Below are positions 25,916-35,475 of a stretch of DNA of 64,000 nt, piece by piece. The DNA comes from Enterococcus hermanniensis. Lineage in GTDB: Bacteria; Bacillota; Bacilli; Lactobacillales; Enterococcaceae. Position 1 is the first letter of the stretch. Each line of letters starts with the position of its first letter. The position numbers were made by a program, and so were the translations under genes. The stretch is taken from contig NZ_JXKQ01000008.1 of assembly GCF_001885945.1 (NCBI RefSeq), positions 1 to 64,000 on the forward strand, in the 5' to 3' direction. A model generated the notes under the pieces. That model ran no database searches. It saw only the letters and a list, made by a program, of their open reading frames with translations, and had not been told where the DNA came from.

Positions 25916-27289
25916 TCATTTTTTAATCAGTTTTACGACCACTTCACAGCGGGCTGTTTGCGGGAACATATCGACTGATTGTAAATATTCTATATGATAA
26001 ATTTTTGCTAGACTGACAAGATCACGAGCTAGTGTAGACACATTGCAAGAGATATAAACCATTTGGGGACTGGGCGCTGCTTGAATAGCCGTCAATAGCT
26101 GAGTATCTAGGCCGGTTCTTGGCGGATCGACCACGATCGCATCCGGAGCAAACCCCTCTTTTAACCATTTAGGCAGTAAACTTTCTGCTGTCCCGACTTC
26201 ATAATGGGTATTCGTCAGGTTCATAGCAGCTGCATTTTTTCTAGCATCTTCAATCGCTTGAGGGATGATGTCCATCCCGCGAACTTCTTTCGCCTGCTTG
26301 GCTAAAGACAACCCAATCGTTCCAACACCACAGTAGGCATCGACGACTGTTTTTGGTGTTTCTAAATCCAATGCTTGAATCGCTTCTTGATACAAGACAT
26401 TAGTTTGTTGGGGATTTAATTGGAAAAAAGCCCGTGGTGAAAGTTCAAAACTTACTTCGTTGATCTTTTCGTTGATAACTTCTTTTCCCCATAAATGAAT
26501 GGTTTCATCCCCCATGATAACAGAAGTTTTTTTGTCTTGGATGTTTTGCATGATCGAAACGATTTCTGGCAAGCGAGTAGTGATCTCACGGATCAAGGGG
26601 TTACTCTTCGGTAATTTTTTCGTTTTAGTAATCAATACTAACTGAACTTCGCCGGTGTGAATACCGATACGAACCATCAGTGTACGCAAGATACCAGAGT
26701 TATTACGTTCATCATAAATCGGAACATCATATTTAGTTAATAAGTTTGTGACTGTATTAATGACTTTTTGTGTTGTTGGCTCTTGGACTAAACAATCTTT
26801 GATGGGCACTAATTGATGCGAGTCTGCTTGATAAAGGCCTGCTTCGACTTGTTGCGTCTGTTTGTTTTTACGTAATTGGAATTGCGCTTTGTTTCGATAG
26901 TGCCAAGGGTCATCCATACCTAAAGTATCACGCAAGTCAAAGTTTTGATAGCCTTCAGGTTTGTATTTTTCCAGCGCTTGTTTTAAAAGATCTTTTTTAA
27001 AATCTAACTGTTTGCTGTAAATTAGATGTTGCAGTTGGCATCCGCCACATTCTTCGTAGACAGGACAAGGTGGGGTGATCCGATCGGGACTCTTTTTCAT
27101 AATTTTAACGAGTACTGCTTCGGCAAAACGAGGGGTCGCTTTTGTAATTTTAGCTACGACTGTTTCATTGGGTAAGGCTCCTGTGACGAAGACAATCAAG
27201 CGTTTATAATAAGCGATTCCTTCACCGTTGATCCCAAGACGTTTGATTTTTAACGTTAATGTTTGATTGTTTTGTAATTGAACAGCCAT
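25916..27289 (-). CDS. 23S rRNA (uracil-5-)-methyltransferase, RlmD/RlmCD type
   Basis: 457 residues. N-terminal TRAM domain, a four-cysteine iron-sulfur site (CPVYEECGGC plus a later Cys in KDCLVQ), a Rossmann methyltransferase domain with VDAYCGVGTIGLSLA, and the catalytic ISCNVSTLARD Cys. It methylates C5 of specific uridines in 23S rRNA using SAM. I chose the ATG at 27289 (MAVQLQ), which has AAAGGAGCGG just upstream on the minus strand; a longer frame lacks an SD. The 273 bases to recX are AT-rich, with no promoter I can place firmly. Confidence 0.9.
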   Translation of the reverse strand: MAVQLQNNQTLTLKIKRLGINGEGIAYYKRLIVFVTGALPNETVVAKITKATPRFAEAVLVKIMKKSPDRITPPCPVYEECGGCQLQHLIYSKQLDFKKDLLKQALEKYKPEGYQNFDLRDTLGMDDPWHYRNKAQFQLRKNKQTQQVEAGLYQADSHQLVPIKDCLVQEPTTQKVINTVTNLLTKYDVPIYDERNNSGILRTLMVRIGIHTGEVQLVLITKTKKLPKSNPLIREITTRLPEIVSIMQNIQDKKTSVIMGDETIHLWGKEVINEKINEVSFELSPRAFFQLNPQQTNVLYQEAIQALDLETPKTVVDAYCGVGTIGLSLAKQAKEVRGMDIIPQAIEDARKNAAAMNLTNTHYEVGTAESLLPKWLKEGFAPDAIVVDPPRTGLDTQLLTAIQAAPSPQMVYISCNVSTLARDLVSLAKIYHIEYLQSVDMFPQTARCEVVVKLIKK

Positions 27290-27562
27290 AAGCCGCTCCT
27301 TTCTTAGGTTGAAAACTTTTTTTAGTTTCTTTCTTTTTATTATAAACGAAGTCCGTAAGATCCTTATCGCTAAAAACTCGGCCTTTCGTTGAGTGAACAA
27401 TGAAAAGTTAAACTGGCACTATTTTAGCATATTTTTAGCGGTCATTTGGCTTTCTATGATAGAATTAATCTTTATTGGAGCATTGTGAATCAAGTGGTTT
27501 TGAAAGCATTCAACATAGTAGCAACAGATAATTTAATTGTTTCATATTAAGGAGTAAATGAC

Positions 27563-28360
27563 ATGTTAACAGTGACAAAAATTAGTCAAGGTCGGGGACC
27601 TTTTTATAAAGTTGAATTTTCTAATGGTGAAAAACTACGCCTTTCAGAAGATACAGTTGTTCGCCATCGTTTGTTGAAAGGACAAGAATTAGAAGCAGAC
27701 TTGTTAGCTGAAATTAAACAAGAAGGCAAAGAAGATTTAGGTTTTCAACTAGCATTAAATTATTTAAGTTATCAATTGCGAACAGAACAAGAAATCCGGA
27801 TCTATTTAAAAGATCATGAAATTGAACAGGCTGACCGTCAAAAAATTATTGTTCGTTTGAAAGAACTCGATTTGATCAATGATTTGGTTTATGGCGAAAG
27901 TTATGTTCGTACACAAATTCGATTAGGCGATAAAGGACCACGAGTCTTGCAACAAAAATTGAAACAAAAAGGGCTAAAAGAGGATGTAATCCAACAAGCA
28001 CTTTATCTTTATGAAACGGAAAGTCAGTTTGAAGTGGCCTTACACACCGGCCAAAAGGCACTAAAAAAATTCCATCGCAAAAGTCCGCGTGAAGCGAAAC
28101 AAAAAGTCCAGCAGTTATTAATGACAAAAGGATTTAGCAGTGATGTCAGTAAAAGTGTCTTGGCTGAAATTGATTTTTCCGAAATCGAGGAACAAGAAAC
28201 AGACGCCTTAGAGATTCAAGGAGATAAATTATGGCGTAAAAATCAACGGTTTGAATCGGCTAAAAGACGTCAAAAAGTAAAACAAAGCCTTTATCAAAAA
28301 GGCTTTCAATTAGATCAAATCGATGCATTTATTCGAGGAAAAGAGGAACAAGATGAATGA
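27563..28360 (+). CDS. recX: RecX, regulator of RecA
   Basis: 265 residues, long like other lactic-acid-bacterial RecX. All-helical repeat protein with motifs such as LNYLSYQLRTEQEI, LKELDLINDLVYGESYV and a third repeat, in the characteristic three-helix units. RecX binds RecA filaments and limits recombination. It precedes and overlaps mutY by eight bases, so the two are probably co-expressed as DNA-maintenance genes. SD AAGGAG. Confidence 0.9.
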   Translation: MLTVTKISQGRGPFYKVEFSNGEKLRLSEDTVVRHRLLKGQELEADLLAEIKQEGKEDLGFQLALNYLSYQLRTEQEIRIYLKDHEIEQADRQKIIVRLKELDLINDLVYGESYVRTQIRLGDKGPRVLQQKLKQKGLKEDVIQQALYLYETESQFEVALHTGQKALKKFHRKSPREAKQKVQQLLMTKGFSSDVSKSVLAEIDFSEIEEQETDALEIQGDKLWRKNQRFESAKRRQKVKQSLYQKGFQLDQIDAFIRGKEEQDE

Positions 28361-29504
28361 TGCTTGGCAAGTTTGGTCAGAAGAAACCATCAATGCTTTT
28401 CAAACAGACTTTTTGACTTGGTATCAACACGAAAAAAGAAATCTGCCTTGGCGCTATAATCAAGACCCATATCGTATTTGGATTTCAGAAATTATGTTGC
28501 AGCAAACCCGTGTCGATACAGTGATCGATTACTTTTATCGCTTTATGGATAGTTTTCCGACCATCAAAGATTTAGCTGAAGCCGATGAAGATAAATTATT
28601 GAAAGTATGGGAAGGGTTAGGCTACTATTCTCGTGCGCGTAATCTACAGACAGCTGCGCAGCAAATCATGGAAGAATTTGGTGGGGAATTTCCGACAACG
28701 GTCGAAGACATACGGTCATTAAAAGGAATTGGTCCCTATACCGCCGGGGCAATCAGCAGTATTGCTTTTGAGCTTCCTGAACCAGCGATCGATGGAAATG
28801 TTATGCGGGTCGTTAGTCGCTTATTTTGTATCGAAGAAGACATCGCAAAAGCCAGTAGTCGAAAAGTTTTTGACGAGGCGATGCGTAAAATTATTAGTCA
28901 AGAGCAAGCTGGAGATTTTAATCAAGCGATGATGGATCTTGGCTCAAGTATCTGCACACCGAATAGCCCTCAATGTGACAGTTGTCCGATTCAACAATAT
29001 TGTCAAGCATATCAAGAAAATCGTCAAACGGATTTTCCCGTTAAATCCAAAAAACAAAAACCAAAAGATGTTTATTATGTCGCGGGAATTATTGAGAATC
29101 AAGCGCAGGCTTTTTTGTTACAAAAAAGAGCAGAAAAAGGGTTACTAGCCAATATGTGGCTATTTCCGATGGAAGAAGTTACTGAGGCACACTTCCATTC
29201 CTTGAAAGAACACTATGATCCAAGCAGCTGGGATCTTTTTTCTAATAGTCAGATTGCAGAAGATAGTCCTGATTTTTTTACCGACCAAGAAATTATTTGG
29301 CAAAAGAAAATTTTGGGAGAGGTTAAACATGTTTTCAGCCATTTGAGATGGCACATTTTGGTTTTTTATGGTCGAAGTACTGATTCAGTCTCACTTAAAG
29401 GCGATTGGGTCAAACAGAGTAATTTTTCTACTTATGTTTTTCCGAAGCCACAACAAAAAATAGTCGAAGTTTTTGAAAATAATCAAGCTGACGACAAAGA
29501 TTAG
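28353..29504 (+). CDS. mutY: Adenine DNA glycosylase MutY
   Basis: 383 residues. It removes adenine mispaired with 8-oxoguanine. N-terminal HhH-GPD domain with catalytic Glu46 (ISEIMLQQTRV), hairpin LKGIGPYTAGAI and Asp147 (AIDGNVMRV); a four-cysteine [4Fe-4S] loop CTPNSPQCDSCPIQQYC; and a C-terminal NUDIX-like domain that recognises 8-oxoG. I chose ATG 28353 (MNDAWQ) with AGAGGAA upstream, which overlaps the recX stop by eight bases; a start 10 codons earlier is unlikely. Confidence 0.95.
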   Translation: MNDAWQVWSEETINAFQTDFLTWYQHEKRNLPWRYNQDPYRIWISEIMLQQTRVDTVIDYFYRFMDSFPTIKDLAEADEDKLLKVWEGLGYYSRARNLQTAAQQIMEEFGGEFPTTVEDIRSLKGIGPYTAGAISSIAFELPEPAIDGNVMRVVSRLFCIEEDIAKASSRKVFDEAMRKIISQEQAGDFNQAMMDLGSSICTPNSPQCDSCPIQQYCQAYQENRQTDFPVKSKKQKPKDVYYVAGIIENQAQAFLLQKRAEKGLLANMWLFPMEEVTEAHFHSLKEHYDPSSWDLFSNSQIAEDSPDFFTDQEIIWQKKILGEVKHVFSHLRWHILVFYGRSTDSVSLKGDWVKQSNFSTYVFPKPQQKIVEVFENNQADDKD

Positions 29505-29600
29505 TAGGCAATCTTTCATTTTATTGCTATAATAATTCTGATGTCGGTGTGATAACACCCAAACAAATGCGAAATGAATTTCGCTGAGGGAAGGGTAGCT

Positions 29601-30134
29601 ATGAAGGTTCCAAAAGAAGGAGAGTTTGTGACGATCAAAAGTTACAAACACGACGGCAGTTTGCATCGAACGTGGCGCGATACCATGGTATTGAAAACAA
29701 GCGAGTGTTCATTGATCGGATTGAATGACCATACATTGGTCACTGAATCCGATGGTCGAAGATGGGTCACTCGTGAACCAGCGATCGTTTATTTTCATCA
29801 GAAATACTGGTTCAACATAATAGCAATGATTCGAGAGAAGGGAGTTTCTTATTATTGTAATCTAGCATCACCTTATGTATTAGATGACGAAGCGTTAAAA
29901 TATATTGATTATGATTTGGATGTCAAAGTTTTCCCAGATGGTGAAAAACGGTTATTGGACGTAGATGAATATGAAGCCCATAGTCAGCAAATGCATTACT
30001 CAAAAGAGATTGATTATATCCTTAAAGAGAACGTCAAGATCTTAGTGGACTGGATCAACAATGAAAAAGGGCCTTTTTCTCAAGGCTATGTCGATATTTG
30101 GTATGATCGTTACAAGCAATTGTCGCGTAAGTAA
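29601..30134 (+). CDS. DUF402 family nucleoside tri-/diphosphatase (YgaC/Ntdp-like)
   Basis: 177 residues, the usual size for this family (S. aureus Ntdp, B. subtilis YgaC). The beta-barrel core includes [35 protein letters not shown] and [20 protein letters not shown], with acidic residues that bind divalent metal. Ntdp hydrolyses NTPs and NDPs in vitro; the cellular role is not settled. Start ATG 29601 (MKVPKEGEF) has GAGGGAAGGG at 29586-29595; an upstream ATG nine codons earlier is less well placed. Confidence 0.85.
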   Translation: MKVPKEGEFVTIKSYKHDGSLHRTWRDTMVLKTSECSLIGLNDHTLVTESDGRRWVTREPAIVYFHQKYWFNIIAMIREKGVSYYCNLASPYVLDDEALKYIDYDLDVKVFPDGEKRLLDVDEYEAHSQQMHYSKEIDYILKENVKILVDWINNEKGPFSQGYVDIWYDRYKQLSRK

Positions 30135-30141
30135 ACAAAAG

Positions 30142-30178
30142 AAAAGGCTATGTCAAAGTGAATTGACATAGCCTTTTT
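30142..30178 (+). terminator. Intrinsic terminator after the DUF402 gene
   Basis: 15-bp perfect stem (30142-30156 with 30163-30177), 6-base loop, T run. Confidence 0.92.
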
Positions 30179-30334
30179 TAGTAGAAATTATTTGCTAAAC
30201 AAAAAAATTATTTTCAATATAAATATTCTTTTAGGGGTTAAAATAGTAGCTTCTCTTTATAGCTATCTTATTGATTAAAAAATTTTTTTTGTTAAACTTA
30301 ATACATTATAGCTTATGAATAAGGGGAGTTAAAT

Positions 30335-32083
30335 TTGGAATCTTTAAGAGGAAGTAATGCAAAAAAGAAAAAAATTAGCAAGAAGTATGTCGGTTTATTT
30401 TTAGCTTTAGTCATTTCACTAATATTAGTTGCATTACCGATATTTTTTACACCTGTATCGAGTGATGATTTTATTTACGTAGCTAAAATTCCACATTGGT
30501 CTAATTTGATGTGGCGTTATATGCACTGGTCGGGACGAATTGTAGCAGATTCAGCTTCTTTGTTATTACTACAACTTCCGTCAATTATTTATAAGATTAT
30601 TAAATCAATTATTTGGATTGCTTTAATTTTTTTGATTTCACAATTACCTTATCTATCAAAAGAAAAGTATAAGTTTAATGTGTATAGCTTTATAATTGTA
30701 TTTTTACTGTATTGGATAGCAAATCCTAATTTAGGACAAACATCTTTTTGGACAGTAGGCTATACCAATTATCTTCTTACAAATTTTTTTATTATCACTT
30801 ATTTTTCATTAATATTTTTTATAAAAGACAAAAAAATTAGTTTCAGATATTATTTTTTTGTTGGTATTTTAGGTTTATTAGCAGGAAATTCGAATGAGAA
30901 CACTTCTATAGTTGTTGTATTATTGACAATTGTTTTTTTCATAATTGAGAATAATAAGAAAATTTTTATTGTAGGTCTGCCATTTACCATTATAGGAACT
31001 TTGACCTTACTCTTATCTCCAGGTCAACACGAAAGACTTCAGCATGCTTCGTTTCAAATTTTAAGAGAACAATCATTACTTCAAAGACTGTGGAATTATT
31101 TTTCATCACCTTGGTTTATTGAGACATTTCAAAGTTTTTCATGGGTTTTTGTTGGGTTCATTCTAATCGGATTTATTTATTTTTTTAAACATCAAATTCC
31201 TAAAAAAAATAATGTGATTTACTCCATAATATTTTTCTTTGCAGCGATTATAGCGAATGCTGCTTTTGGAGGATCATACGCTTTTCCAGTAGCATTAAGA
31301 TCATTAAATGGAGCTCTAATATTATTTTTAGTAGCGCTATCATTTTTATCTGCTGATATATCTTATTCTGAAGCCCCTTTATTTAAAAGAAGTATTATCT
31401 ATGTCATTATTATTTTATGTGTACCTTTTATTATTAGTTATTATTATGCTACGAAAAGCGTTGTGAATTTAAATAGACAATTTCAAATACGAGAAGCTAT
31501 AATTATTGATGGCAAAAAAGATGACCTTAAAAAAATATATATACCCAATTATTATGTAGGTAAATTATACAACCCTTCTGATAGTATAGACTTGTATCAA
31601 GGAGATCTTAAATCATTTTATAAAGTGAATAGTTCTACGAGTGTGATTCAGTATAATAAAGATTTCAGTTTTGACTATGGCAATAAAAAACTTATTAATT
31701 CTAAACAAATTCCACTAAATAGATCTTTTGGGAGAAATATAAATTTGAAAGCCTTAAACATATTTTCTGATGGACGTAATTTAAACAATTTTAGTGTTAA
31801 CTTGACGTTTGATAATAATCTTTTAGAGCAATATTCTCCAAATGATTTTATATTATTCATTCACGTAAACTGGAAGAGGGAAGCACAAGCATCAACCGTA
31901 ATGTTTAATGCCGATACCTCATTAAATAATCAATTAAATGTCGATGGAAAATATATATTTTCATCTCCAATAGGAAATATCCGTCCCAAAGACATAGACA
32001 GCATTGATATAGGTTTATACAATTCTGTGGAAAAAACAAATTATATTGAAACAAATATTAATATAGAGAATAAATATAAGTAA
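30335..32083 (+). CDS. Polytopic membrane protein, GT-C glycosyltransferase-like (DUF6056-like)
   Basis: 582 residues. About ten membrane helices fill the first 370 residues, followed by a soluble extracellular C-terminal domain of about 190 residues. The first outside loop holds PVSSDDFIYV, an acidic DD pair as in GT-C transferases that use lipid-phosphate sugars. I believe the family is DUF6056-like, but recognition is weak. The gene is much more AT-rich than its neighbours, which hints at horizontal origin. TTG start with AAGGGGAG. It may be the terminal transferase of a GtrA/GtrB system. Confidence 0.6.
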   Translation: MESLRGSNAKKKKISKKYVGLFLALVISLILVALPIFFTPVSSDDFIYVAKIPHWSNLMWRYMHWSGRIVADSASLLLLQLPSIIYKIIKSIIWIALIFLISQLPYLSKEKYKFNVYSFIIVFLLYWIANPNLGQTSFWTVGYTNYLLTNFFIITYFSLIFFIKDKKISFRYYFFVGILGLLAGNSNENTSIVVVLLTIVFFIIENNKKIFIVGLPFTIIGTLTLLLSPGQHERLQHASFQILREQSLLQRLWNYFSSPWFIETFQSFSWVFVGFILIGFIYFFKHQIPKKNNVIYSIIFFFAAIIANAAFGGSYAFPVALRSLNGALILFLVALSFLSADISYSEAPLFKRSIIYVIIILCVPFIISYYYATKSVVNLNRQFQIREAIIIDGKKDDLKKIYIPNYYVGKLYNPSDSIDLYQGDLKSFYKVNSSTSVIQYNKDFSFDYGNKKLINSKQIPLNRSFGRNINLKALNIFSDGRNLNNFSVNLTFDNNLLEQYSPNDFILFIHVNWKREAQASTVMFNADTSLNNQLNVDGKYIFSSPIGNIRPKDIDSIDIGLYNSVEKTNYIETNINIENKYK

Positions 32084-32089
32084 GCGACG

Positions 32090-32132
32090 AAAAGGCTTGA
32101 GATGATTAAAAATCATCCCAAGCCTTTTCAAT
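32090..32132. terminator. Convergent terminator hairpin
   Basis: 18-bp stem with one A-C mismatch (32090-32107 with 32111-32128) between the GT-C-like gene and the convergent GNAT gene. Confidence 0.8.
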
Positions 32133-32167
32133 TTCTCAATGATACTAGGATTTAAAAGAACTAAAAA

Positions 32168-32602
32168 TTATAAATCTTTCTTCATATGGATATGATCGAT
32201 ACCAGCGTCTTGAAAAATTTCGCCATAGGCACTATAACCAAGTTTTTGATAAAATTTTTCTGCGCTCAGTTGTGCACCGAGTTCGATCGTTTTAAAGCGA
32301 TGTTGTTTTGCAAACCGTTCAGCTTCCTCCACGATTGCAGCGCCTAAGTTTAGACCGCGATACTCTTTAAGGACGGCCATCCGTTGAAGCTTGAATGTTT
32401 CTTCATCTAAGGGTAATAAACGAACGGTTGCGGCAGCCTTTTGATCTTCTGTATATAAAACAAAATGGACCGCATACGCTTCATTCTCATCAATTTCAAG
32501 CGTTGATGGAACACCTTGTTCTTGGACGAAAACTTTTTGACGAATCCGAACGGCATCGAGATAAATCTCGCTCATTGTATCTTTAGTAATTAAAATTTTC
32601 AT
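32168..32602 (-). CDS. GNAT family N-acetyltransferase
   Basis: 144 residues. Acetyl-CoA-binding motif A is visible as LQRMAVLKEYRGLNLGAAI (Q/R-x-x-G-x-G/A region), and the protein ends with the usual YQKLGY segment. It resembles the ElaA/YitI-like branch. The acceptor is unknown. SD GGAAGGTG on the minus strand, divergent from the AI-2E transporter gene 76 bases away. Confidence 0.8.
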   Translation of the reverse strand: MKILITKDTMSEIYLDAVRIRQKVFVQEQGVPSTLEIDENEAYAVHFVLYTEDQKAAATVRLLPLDEETFKLQRMAVLKEYRGLNLGAAIVEEAERFAKQHRFKTIELGAQLSAEKFYQKLGYSAYGEIFQDAGIDHIHMKKDL

Positions 32603-32678
32603 AATGACACCTTCCTAAAGGGTATTTTTCTTCACATGATGTATACTATAAACTAAATTGAAAAAAAGGAGTAGATGA

Positions 32679-33803
32679 ATGTTTGAAAAAATAAAAAATT
32701 CAAAATTAATGTTTTGGTCGATCGAACTATTGATCATTGCGACGTTTATCCTTGTTTCGTCCAAAATTGATTTTGTTTTTCAACCTATCGGGACTTTTTT
32801 TACGACACTTTTTGGGCCAATTTTGATTGCGGGATTTTTATATTATTTGTTAAATCCTTTAGTGAATTTATTAATGAAGTTAGGGATGAAGCGTCTATTA
32901 GCAATCGCATTGATTTTTATCCTATTGATTGGCATCATAATTTTAGTCTTCATGAGTATCATTCCTAATTTAGTTGAACAATTGGTCTCGTTAGCAAGAA
33001 ATATCCCAGGCTTTATTGATAATATGCAGACTTGGTTACAAGAAACTGCAGATAAAGCTACTCATTTTCCATTATTCAAGGAATTAAATGTCGATCAATA
33101 CATCAATAATCTAGATGTTTCAGCCGGCGATTTACTACAACAATTTTTAAGTGGTCTAACCAATGGGTTAGGATCGTTCATTGGGAAAATCACGACGATC
33201 GTTTTGCTCTTGGTCACAGTACCTTTTATTTTGTTCTATATGTTGAAAGATGGCGATAAACTGGTTCCAAATATTGAACGCGTCTTCCCTGAGAAACAAC
33301 GAGGGAATATTAATGAATTACTTAAGCAATTAAATAAGACCTTGTCTGACTATATCAGTGGTCAAGCAATTGAATGTTTATTTGTCGGTACATTTACCTT
33401 TTTAGGCTATTTATTGATTGGTGTGGAATATGCCTTTTTATTCGGCGTGATTGCTGGATTAACTAATTTGATTCCTTATTTAGGTCCTTATCTTGGTTTG
33501 GCTCCTACCTTGATCTATACGTTCTTTGATTCACCAACCCGCGCGTTGTTGTGTATTCTAGTCGTCTTGGTTGTTCAACAAGTCGATGGCAACGTAATCT
33601 ATCCGAATGTGATCGGAAAATCATTGAATATCCATCCGTTGACGATCATTTTAATTTTATTAGTTGCTGGGAATCTAGCGGGGATTTTAGGCGTCTTTTT
33701 AGGCGTTCCAGTCTATGCGATTTTACGGACGATCGTCGTTTTTATTATTAAAATTTTTAAACAAAGCAAACAAGAAGAACGAGAACAAGAATTTCTAAGT
33801 TAG
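32679..33803 (+). CDS. AI-2E family transporter (UPF0118/PerM)
   Basis: 374 residues with seven or eight membrane helices and a soluble loop (about residues 115-160) after the first helices. The central GLTNLIPYLGPYLG and VQQVDGNVIYPNVIGKSL motifs are strong family marks. Members include TqsA and Na+/H+ antiporter-like proteins, so transport of AI-2 is only one possibility. SD AAAAGGAG. Confidence 0.87.
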   Translation: MFEKIKNSKLMFWSIELLIIATFILVSSKIDFVFQPIGTFFTTLFGPILIAGFLYYLLNPLVNLLMKLGMKRLLAIALIFILLIGIIILVFMSIIPNLVEQLVSLARNIPGFIDNMQTWLQETADKATHFPLFKELNVDQYINNLDVSAGDLLQQFLSGLTNGLGSFIGKITTIVLLLVTVPFILFYMLKDGDKLVPNIERVFPEKQRGNINELLKQLNKTLSDYISGQAIECLFVGTFTFLGYLLIGVEYAFLFGVIAGLTNLIPYLGPYLGLAPTLIYTFFDSPTRALLCILVVLVVQQVDGNVIYPNVIGKSLNIHPLTIILILLVAGNLAGILGVFLGVPVYAILRTIVVFIIKIFKQSKQEEREQEFLS

Positions 33804-33870
33804 CACAATTAACAGGAAAAGTGGAACTTGGTTAAAAGATTGCATTAAATCAATCGATGTGATACGATTT

Positions 33871-33893
33871 TATCGTGGCCTTTGTGCCACTTT
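33871..33893 (+). terminator. Possible terminator in the leader before the CNNM gene
   Basis: GTGGC (33874-33878 region) pairs with GCCAC around a 6-base loop, followed by seven T. The stem is short; a longer pairing with AAAAGTGG near 33818 is possible. Confidence 0.5.
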
Positions 33894-33926
33894 TTTTACA
33901 CTTTAAATTAAGGAGCGAATGCAATT

Positions 33927-35303
33927 ATGAATGCTGACCCCGATAGTCAGTCGTTATTTCTACAGCTAGGTTTGCTAGTAGTTTTAACGTTAATCAACGG
34001 ATTTTTAGCTGCGGCTGAAATTGCGGTGGTTTCGGTCAATAAAAACCGAGTAGAACAAAAAGCAGAAGAAGGAAATCTCAAGTCTCAAAAATTATTGAAG
34101 GTACTCCAAAATCCGAATAATTTCTTATCAACGATTCAGGTAGGGATTACGTTAGTCAATATTTTATCAGGAGCTTCGTTAGCAGATAGTTTGTCTGCTC
34201 AGTTAGCACCACTACTAGGTGGAACTGCTGCCGCTAAGACGATTTCAACTGTGATTGTGATGCTTTTGTTGACCTATGTTTCAATTGTATTTGGTGAATT
34301 ATATCCCAAACGTATTGCTATGACTAAAACCGAAGAGGTAGCACAGCTTACTTCCGGGGTCGTCAGAACTTTAGGAATCATCACTAAACCGTTTGTATGG
34401 TTGTTGACAGCTTCAACCAACTTATTGGCTAAATTGACGCCGATGACCTTTGATGATGAAGATACAAAAATGACGCGTGATGAGATGCGCTATATGTTAG
34501 AAAATGAGGGCGTCTTGGACAACGACGAAATCGAGATGTTACAAGGTGTATTTTCTTTAGACACTAAAGTAGCTCGAGAAGTTATGGTTCCTCGGACGGA
34601 TTCTTTTATGATTGATATCAATGATTCGGTATTGGAAAATATTGATGAAATTCTAAACGAAAGTTATTCAAGAATTCCGGTTTATGATGAAGACAAAGAT
34701 AAAATTGTCGGAATCTTACATACGAAGACATTGTTGAAAGCTGCTCGTCAATTTGGTTTTGAAAATATAAAACTACAAAAAATCTTACAAGAACCACTGT
34801 TTGTTCCTGAAACGATTTTTATCGACGATTTATTATATGAATTGAAAAAAACTCAAAATCAAATGTCGATTCTATTAGATGAATACGGTGGCATGGTCGG
34901 ATTAGTTACGCTAGAAGATCTATTAGAAGAAATCGTTGGTGAAATCGATGATGAATCTGATGAAATCGAAAAGCTTTATGAAAAAGTTGGCGAGAATGAA
35001 TTTTTAATCAATGGTAAAATGTTGATCGATGAATTCAATGAAGAGTTCGAAACCAATCTTCATATGAGTGATGTCGATACAATGGCTGGTTATTTGATCA
35101 CGGCATTAGGAACGATTCCTGATGAAGGAGAAAAACTTTCTTTTGATGTCGATAATGTTACATTAATCTCAGAGGAAATGGAAGGTTCGAGGGTCTTAAT
35201 GATTCGTGCGATCTTCCATCCAGAAGATTCTGATATGGTAGAACCAGAAGAAGAACGGCGGTTGTTCACGAAAGAATTTGATGATACTGAACCGCGTCGT
35301 TAA
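33927..35303 (+). CDS. CNNM/CorC family membrane protein with CBS domains
   Basis: 458 residues. N-terminal CNNM (DUF21) domain with helices to about residue 170 (NGFLAAAEIAVVSVNKNR and FGELYPKRIA are typical), two CBS domains (about 205-320, VPRTDSFMID and DEYGGMVGLVTLEDLLEEI), and a C-terminal CorC_HlyC domain. Members handle Mg2+ or Co2+ efflux; CBS domains may bind Mg-ATP. SD AAGGAGCG. Its 123-base leader holds a terminator-like structure, and a strong terminator follows. Confidence 0.9.
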   Translation: MNADPDSQSLFLQLGLLVVLTLINGFLAAAEIAVVSVNKNRVEQKAEEGNLKSQKLLKVLQNPNNFLSTIQVGITLVNILSGASLADSLSAQLAPLLGGTAAAKTISTVIVMLLLTYVSIVFGELYPKRIAMTKTEEVAQLTSGVVRTLGIITKPFVWLLTASTNLLAKLTPMTFDDEDTKMTRDEMRYMLENEGVLDNDEIEMLQGVFSLDTKVAREVMVPRTDSFMIDINDSVLENIDEILNESYSRIPVYDEDKDKIVGILHTKTLLKAARQFGFENIKLQKILQEPLFVPETIFIDDLLYELKKTQNQMSILLDEYGGMVGLVTLEDLLEEIVGEIDDESDEIEKLYEKVGENEFLINGKMLIDEFNEEFETNLHMSDVDTMAGYLITALGTIPDEGEKLSFDVDNVTLISEEMEGSRVLMIRAIFHPEDSDMVEPEEERRLFTKEFDDTEPRR

Positions 35304-35310
35304 ATAAGAG

Positions 35311-35350
35311 TAAAAGAAAACATTCTGCAGATGCAGAATGTTTTCTTTTA
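35311..35350 (+). terminator. Intrinsic terminator after the CNNM gene
   Basis: 18-bp stem (35311-35328 with 35333-35350) with a 4-base loop and terminal T-rich arm. Confidence 0.85.
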
Positions 35351-35475
35351 TCTAGCCAAAATTAGGCAGAAAGACTTAATAAGACGATGGATTCAACTTT
35401 CCATCAGATGGCGATCCATGCTATACTGATTGGGTTGAAATTTTATGATATTAGATAAATGAATGGAGCAAGAAA

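Noticed and set aside
25537-25926. Two overlapping frames (plus and minus) over the LCP tail
   Set aside because: They arise from the repetitive composition of the tail; one has a stretched Met/Ile-rich product and the other an Ile-rich product, both lacking an SD.
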